Of a stretch of DNA of 64,000 nt, positions 59,640 through 64,000 are shown one piece after another (the stretch's first letter is position 1; every line of letters starts with the position of its first letter). Made by a program: the position numbers and the translations under genes. This DNA is from Girardinichthys multiradiatus (taxonomy: Eukaryota > Chordata > Actinopteri > Cyprinodontiformes > Goodeidae): positions 23,187,163 to 23,251,162 of the forward strand of contig NC_061811.1 of the NCBI RefSeq assembly GCF_021462225.1. The letters are read 5' to 3'. Below the pieces are notes generated by a model. It was not told the origin of the DNA. It was given only the letters and a program-made list of their open reading frames with translations, and searched no databases.

Positions 59640-60390
59640 TTCTCCATAAAAACATGTAATAGTGACTGTGAGGACCCACAGACCTGCCCCCCTGGATTGG
59701 GACAGATACGGAGGAGATCCGAGCCATAGACATCCAAAGGCCCCCCAAAATGCAGGAACCCCAGGAGAACCATTGCTGGGACTACCGCAACCCCCCCAGA
59801 AACGAGCAGGGGAATGTCCCAGGTGAACCACCCAGCAGCCACTGTGCAGAAGCCCCAGGGAGCTGCAGCGACGAGCCCACAGGCCCTGCCGGCAGCCGTC
59901 TACACCCGAGCAGATCCAGCCATGGACCCAAAGACCCGAGACCCCTGGACATATCACTCCCCAAGCAGAGGCCCGACAGAGCCCAGGGGTCCAGGCCCTG
60001 GCAAGCAGTCACGGGAATTGAGCCGGCACACACCAAAGCGCCCAGCCCCAGACACCGAGAACCACATGTACACCAGCGGGCAGAGACACCAACCACTGGC
60101 AGGTGTGTGGCGAGGAGGAAATAGGCCCTAAACTGATCCAGGAGAGGGAGCAGTCCAAGACCCAACCTGACACAAAGAACAGGCACACACAGTCACAATT
60201 GCACATTCCCACCCTCATGCATACACACCCAACGTAAAGACAGACAACAATGGACATTGTACATTCACTCACCCCATACATACTCTATACTTTCAGGTCC
60301 AGGTGCCGATACCCCATATGGGCAACCAGCCCCTGGACCCAGGAGGTGGCCCCAGCACCTGAACCTGGGCTGAGCTTGCCTGGGCTTTTG
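59640..60390. other. sharply GC-rich, A+C-biased block of unknown class
   Basis: About 750 bp with high GC in an AT-rich setting and strong A+C bias on the plus strand (runs such as AGGCCCCCCAAAATGCAGG and AACCCCCCCAGAAACG). Overlapping frames on both strands reach 125-134 codons but show composition, not domains. The right part has GGTGCCGATACCCCATATGG and GGACCCAGGAGGTGGCCCC. It is probably an unclassified repeat, perhaps a retrotransposon 5' region; no termini found. Confidence 0.45.
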
Positions 60391-60394
60391 AAGC

Positions 60395-61530
60395 CTCATA
60401 CATTTTTTTCAACTATTGCCCTGTGCCTCATTCCATCCATTCTTTTTCATCAAATCTGGCCAGTTTCCCTTTCCCTGCTGATCATTTTTGATTATTTTTC
60501 ATACATATGTCTCTGGTGGGTATTGATCTGTCTTATATTCTGTAAACCACAAGTATGATTGATTGATGGCTAAAGAAAAGCATCCCCACAGCATAATGCT
60601 GCTGCACACAACATGTAAGGCTAGAATATTACATCAGACCCATCAAAAACATTTTTAATACAAATGTTTGCTTTAAAAGTATGTTTAATACCTGTTTGAA
60701 AATTGTTTTACAAAAGTACTTTTAATATGACAAAGAAGCTTCATCTAAACGCATATTCTAATTTGTTCAATATGACTAGTTTTGCGTCAGAGGGTTCAAT
60801 TTTTGTCTCATCAGACCAGAGCACCTTCGTCCACATGCTAGCAGTGTTCCTTACATGGCCCACAATACTTTTGACCTTCTATTAACAATGGTTTTCATCT
60901 TGGCACTCTTCCATAAAGGTCTGATTTGTAGAAAGCATGACTCATAGTTATCATTTTACCAGATTATTTTGCATAAGTTGTGGAGTGAATCTCTGCAGCT
61001 CCTCTAAAGTAGGGACGATGTGTTCAGCGTTATGAGCAGTGTTAGTTTTGGTCCGCACATAGGATTTTGCATGTTTTCCAAAAAGTACAACTTTGGTTTC
61101 ATGTGAACAGGTTACCTCTTTTCAAGTTTGCCATGTTACATGCACTGATTGTGGATAATCTAGACTTCTTTTTCTACTTCTTTTTTCTTCCAACTGTTCC
61201 TTAATAAGCTAACCCTGCTATGTTTTTTGGTCTTCATGATGTTGTTTGTTCACTAATGTTCTCTAACCATCCTCTGAAGCCTGTCCTCAGCACAGTTGTA
61301 TTTATTTTAGGGTTAATACAAACATACTTTGGTTGGTTTCATTGTGTTTTATTTAGGAATGTTAGAGAAAAGGGGGCTGAAAACGCATTTATACCATACT
61401 TTCAAGATTTTCACTGAAGAAAATTTTGGAAAATCATGTACAACTTCCCTTCCACTTCACAATTCTGCAATTCTTTGCACTTGTCTGTCACATAAGATCC
61501 CAATAAAATACAACATTTGGAAAACTCCAG
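60395..61530 (-). mobile_element. decayed Tc1-like element with a 91-bp insertion
   Basis: Antisense transposase text starts near 60400 (TATTGCCCTGTGCCTCATTCC), is interrupted at about 60482-60572 inside TGCTGA|AGAAAAG, and continues (AAGCATCCCCACAGCATAAT, CAGACCAGAGCACCTTCGTC, TGGCCCACAATACTTTTGAC). The left terminus is missing. Near 61530 it meets CAGTGCATTGCAAAAGTGAA, a terminus in the opposite orientation to the one expected. Confidence 0.75.
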
Positions 61531-61555
61531 TGCATTGCAAAAGTGAATACCTTTG

Positions 61556-64000
61556 TCGTGAATTATTTTAAACAGTTTCATTTGGGTTTTGTAAGTACTC
61601 AATGCGGGCCAGTACACTGACAAAAACAAACTGTTCTCTTAGGAAGTGTCTTTATTGCACTTAGTAACACACACATTTATCAAGAGGTAATAAATCTTTG
61701 CAAGTGAAGGATGTTTAATGACTCTGAGAGACAGTGGTGTAAGTGCTCTGTCCTCTTCGTTAGACATGCTGTGATCCTAGTTGCAGAAGACAGAGCTGCG
61801 GCTGGTATTTTACTTTACCGGGCCCGACACTCCCCTGGGCTCACTATAATGGAACGCTCTGCATGAACGTGGGCCCTGGCCTCTTCTGGGCTTGTCTGCA
61901 TCCAGCAGTTTATGGAACTGCTGCATATAGACTGACTCTTACTGACAGTGTGATGTCTGCTTTTAGCCTCGTACCTTCCTGTTTGAGATTGTTTAATCTT
62001 TCTCTCTGCAACGTAGCCTCTACTTTTTGTCAAAGTTTATACTGCTCTTTGTCATTCGGTGTAAATATAGACTTAAAAGATACATAGAGCATGCTCTGTT
62101 ACTATTATGTTTCCTGGATCTGTGGGACTTTAGTCAGAAAATATATCATTCAGCAGAAACATCAATGGTCGGCAGAGTTGTTTAATATTTCCTTTCCTCT
62201 GTAGACATAGACACAAGGGAAATATCAATCTCCTGGGATCCTGACCTAGTAGGAACTATCCATATTTCAGTCGGAACCCTAACAATGACATTTGAACAGG
62301 GGCAGGGGTTGCTATTTGTAGAGTCAGGTCACTTCCAAGGCATCGGCCTCAGACTTTCATCCATTTTTAAATAAGCATCACCAGCAGTTTATATCTTTAG
62401 AACCTTACATCATTTCCTGCCTCCCCTTTTTGCATTTGGTTATACTCCCCCAATTTGCAGGGACACAAGCTTACACCACACTGTGACTCCTCTACATTTT
62501 CTCTATCCTACTAACACTAAGCAGTCTTTCAGCTGAGCAATGATAGACTTGTATTTATTCTCTAGGCTGAAAATGTTAGGAAGTGGATATCTACTCTCAG
62601 TGCCTGGGGCCCATGTCAGGGACATCAGCCCCAGCTCCGTGCAGCTAGAGAGGAATGGGGGAAAAATGTTTTCCTGCATCCCAACTTCTTGCCCAGTTTT
62701 ACTCTAAATAGCCACACCACGCACAACTTCATTTTCTCGTTGGCATTGTCACTACTTGATTTTTTTCCTCCCCGAAACAACGATCATTCGTTTACAGTTG
62801 TGCACATCCGCAAATGTATACACACTCAACTAATCCCATTTGCTCATAAAGCGCAAACAATGGAAAATCTCAGAGCTCACCCCCTTCCCCAGGGGTACCA
62901 CTTACTGTACCTCCTGCTTTGGTAAACAAGGAAAACCTCCCAAAAGACAGACAAAATCATCACAGAGTTGATCTTTTTTCTGTTTTGCATGAGATTTATG
63001 TTGTTGAGAGACTTATGGTATGGTACGGTAAGTGCTGTACTGAAGAGGCGAAGCAGCAAAGTGAGACACATAAATCTGACATGCAGCATGTGAGCCCATT
63101 AATTCAGCTTTGCAGGCCATGTAGATGAGAGAGCTGGGGGCCTATCCAAACACTGTCCCTCTGCAGCGGTGCTCCAAAGCCTCCGAAGCATTGACTATTT
63201 ACTGTGGGCCTGTGTTTGGACTTGTGCCATGTAACACTTTGACCCAGCGAGAGGAGAGTGCTCAGACTTGTATGCAAGAAGGAAAACAGTGAGCTATTGT
63301 GAGGCCCAGCACAGCAGGGTTTGGTTTTCTTAGGCTTTATCAGCTTCTCAGCTTACTGACCTGTGTGATTAGCTGTTTTTCCAAATCTTAATCCTGCTTT
63401 CCTGCATGACCTTCTTCCAGTGTTTTTTGGAAAACACCATAAATATATCAAATCGAAATGTATAAGAAGCACAATTAGATATAGATTGATAAAACTTTTA
63501 AGATTTACGTTTAACTCATTAAACGGCTAAAGGGTGAAATAGCTCCTCCCTAACAGAAGATTGCCTGGAGTGATGGCCATCTGGGAGGGCATGCATGGTT
63601 TCCTGTATGGCTCAATTTGTGCAAGAGCATGCAGGGCAAATTGAAGCATCCGATATAGCTTTGAACATCACGTGAACCAGCTGAGGAGGGACAGGAGCCT
63701 GACTTGAGATTAAACAATGGTCCTGACTGATTAGGACTCACATTTGCAGACCTGGAAAACAAGGCACACAGCTTGGCCTTGGCTTCCACTCAGTTAAATA
63801 TATTTTATTTTAAAATGACCCAGAAGATGAGTAACAGTTATAACATGACTTTTTGCCAATATTTTTGCTTTCTGGCTATAGTTTTAATGTTTACTGCCTC
63901 ACACTTCTTGTGCACAGTTCATACCTTACAGCTTCCTTTTAAGTAGTTCCAAAGGTTTTTTTTGTATTTTGTGTTCTAATTTAAAGATTAAAAAATTACA
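61556..64000. other. intergenic, with candidate conserved element at 63110-63420
   Basis: Mostly unique sequence. 63110-63420 is GC-balanced and unique (CTCCAAAGCCTCCGAAGCATTG, GTGCCATGTAACACTTTGACC). No gene, RNA gene or repeat family recognised. Confidence 0.38.

Noticed and set aside
59580..60186. 125-134-codon frames as real genes
   Set aside because: Opposing overlapping frames caused by GC bias, with low-complexity products.
1..64000. CRISPR arrays, operons, prophage, bacterial islands
   Set aside because: No spaced direct repeats of CRISPR type, no prokaryotic gene packing; all features are those of a fish nuclear genome.

Overview
The window reads as vertebrate, specifically teleost, nuclear DNA. 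It is AT-rich, it has no operon-like gene packing, and it carries many decayed repeats of kinds typical of ray-finned fish: Tc1-like elements, hAT MITEs, tRNA-derived SINEs, non-LTR retrotransposons and LTR-type insertions. I cannot name the species.

One protein-coding gene is recognisable. It is cdin1 (CDAN1-interacting nuclease 1, human C15orf41) on the minus strand. Its promoter lies near 21.5-21.7 kb and its first five exons run leftwards: a non-coding exon 1 ending at 21475, exon 2 with the start codon (21228-21109), exon 3 (5062-5017), exon 4 (3518-3454) and exon 5 (2623-2563). All have matching splice sites and compatible phases, and together they give the first 91 residues. The nuclease-domain exons must lie left of position 1. 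The 16-kb intron 2 holds most of the left part of the window, including a Tc1-like element interrupted by a LINE fragment that in turn carries a hAT MITE.

The cdin1 promoter has three CCAAT boxes spaced 41 and 42 bp apart. On its other side it shows a possible divergent transcript: a first exon ending in a consensus donor at 21758 and a possible second exon at 22627-22735. No coding sequence is recognised there.

From about 22.8 to 64 kb I see no protein-coding gene. This half is a gene desert with at least six copies of one Tc1-like family (33.1, 35.3, 38.1, 43.1, 46.0 and 60.4 kb), a different Tc1 family (52.9 kb), a larger LINE copy (54.2-56.3 kb), two LTR-like insertions with perfect 5-bp target duplications (50.2-51.2 and 58.6-59.1 kb), a SINE with a perfect 12-bp target duplication (30.0 kb), an irregular tandem array (30.6-31.8 kb), and a GC-rich block of unknown class (59.6-60.4 kb). 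Between these lie unique, compositionally balanced stretches that look like candidate conserved non-coding elements.

In human, CDIN1 neighbours MEIS2 on 15q14, a developmental regulator with distal enhancers. The candidate elements in cdin1 introns may therefore act on meis2; that is inference. I found no convincing new biological system. The best leads are the promoter architecture, the inverted-repeat element in cdin1 intron 3, the nested transposons, the 31-kb array and the GC-rich block.
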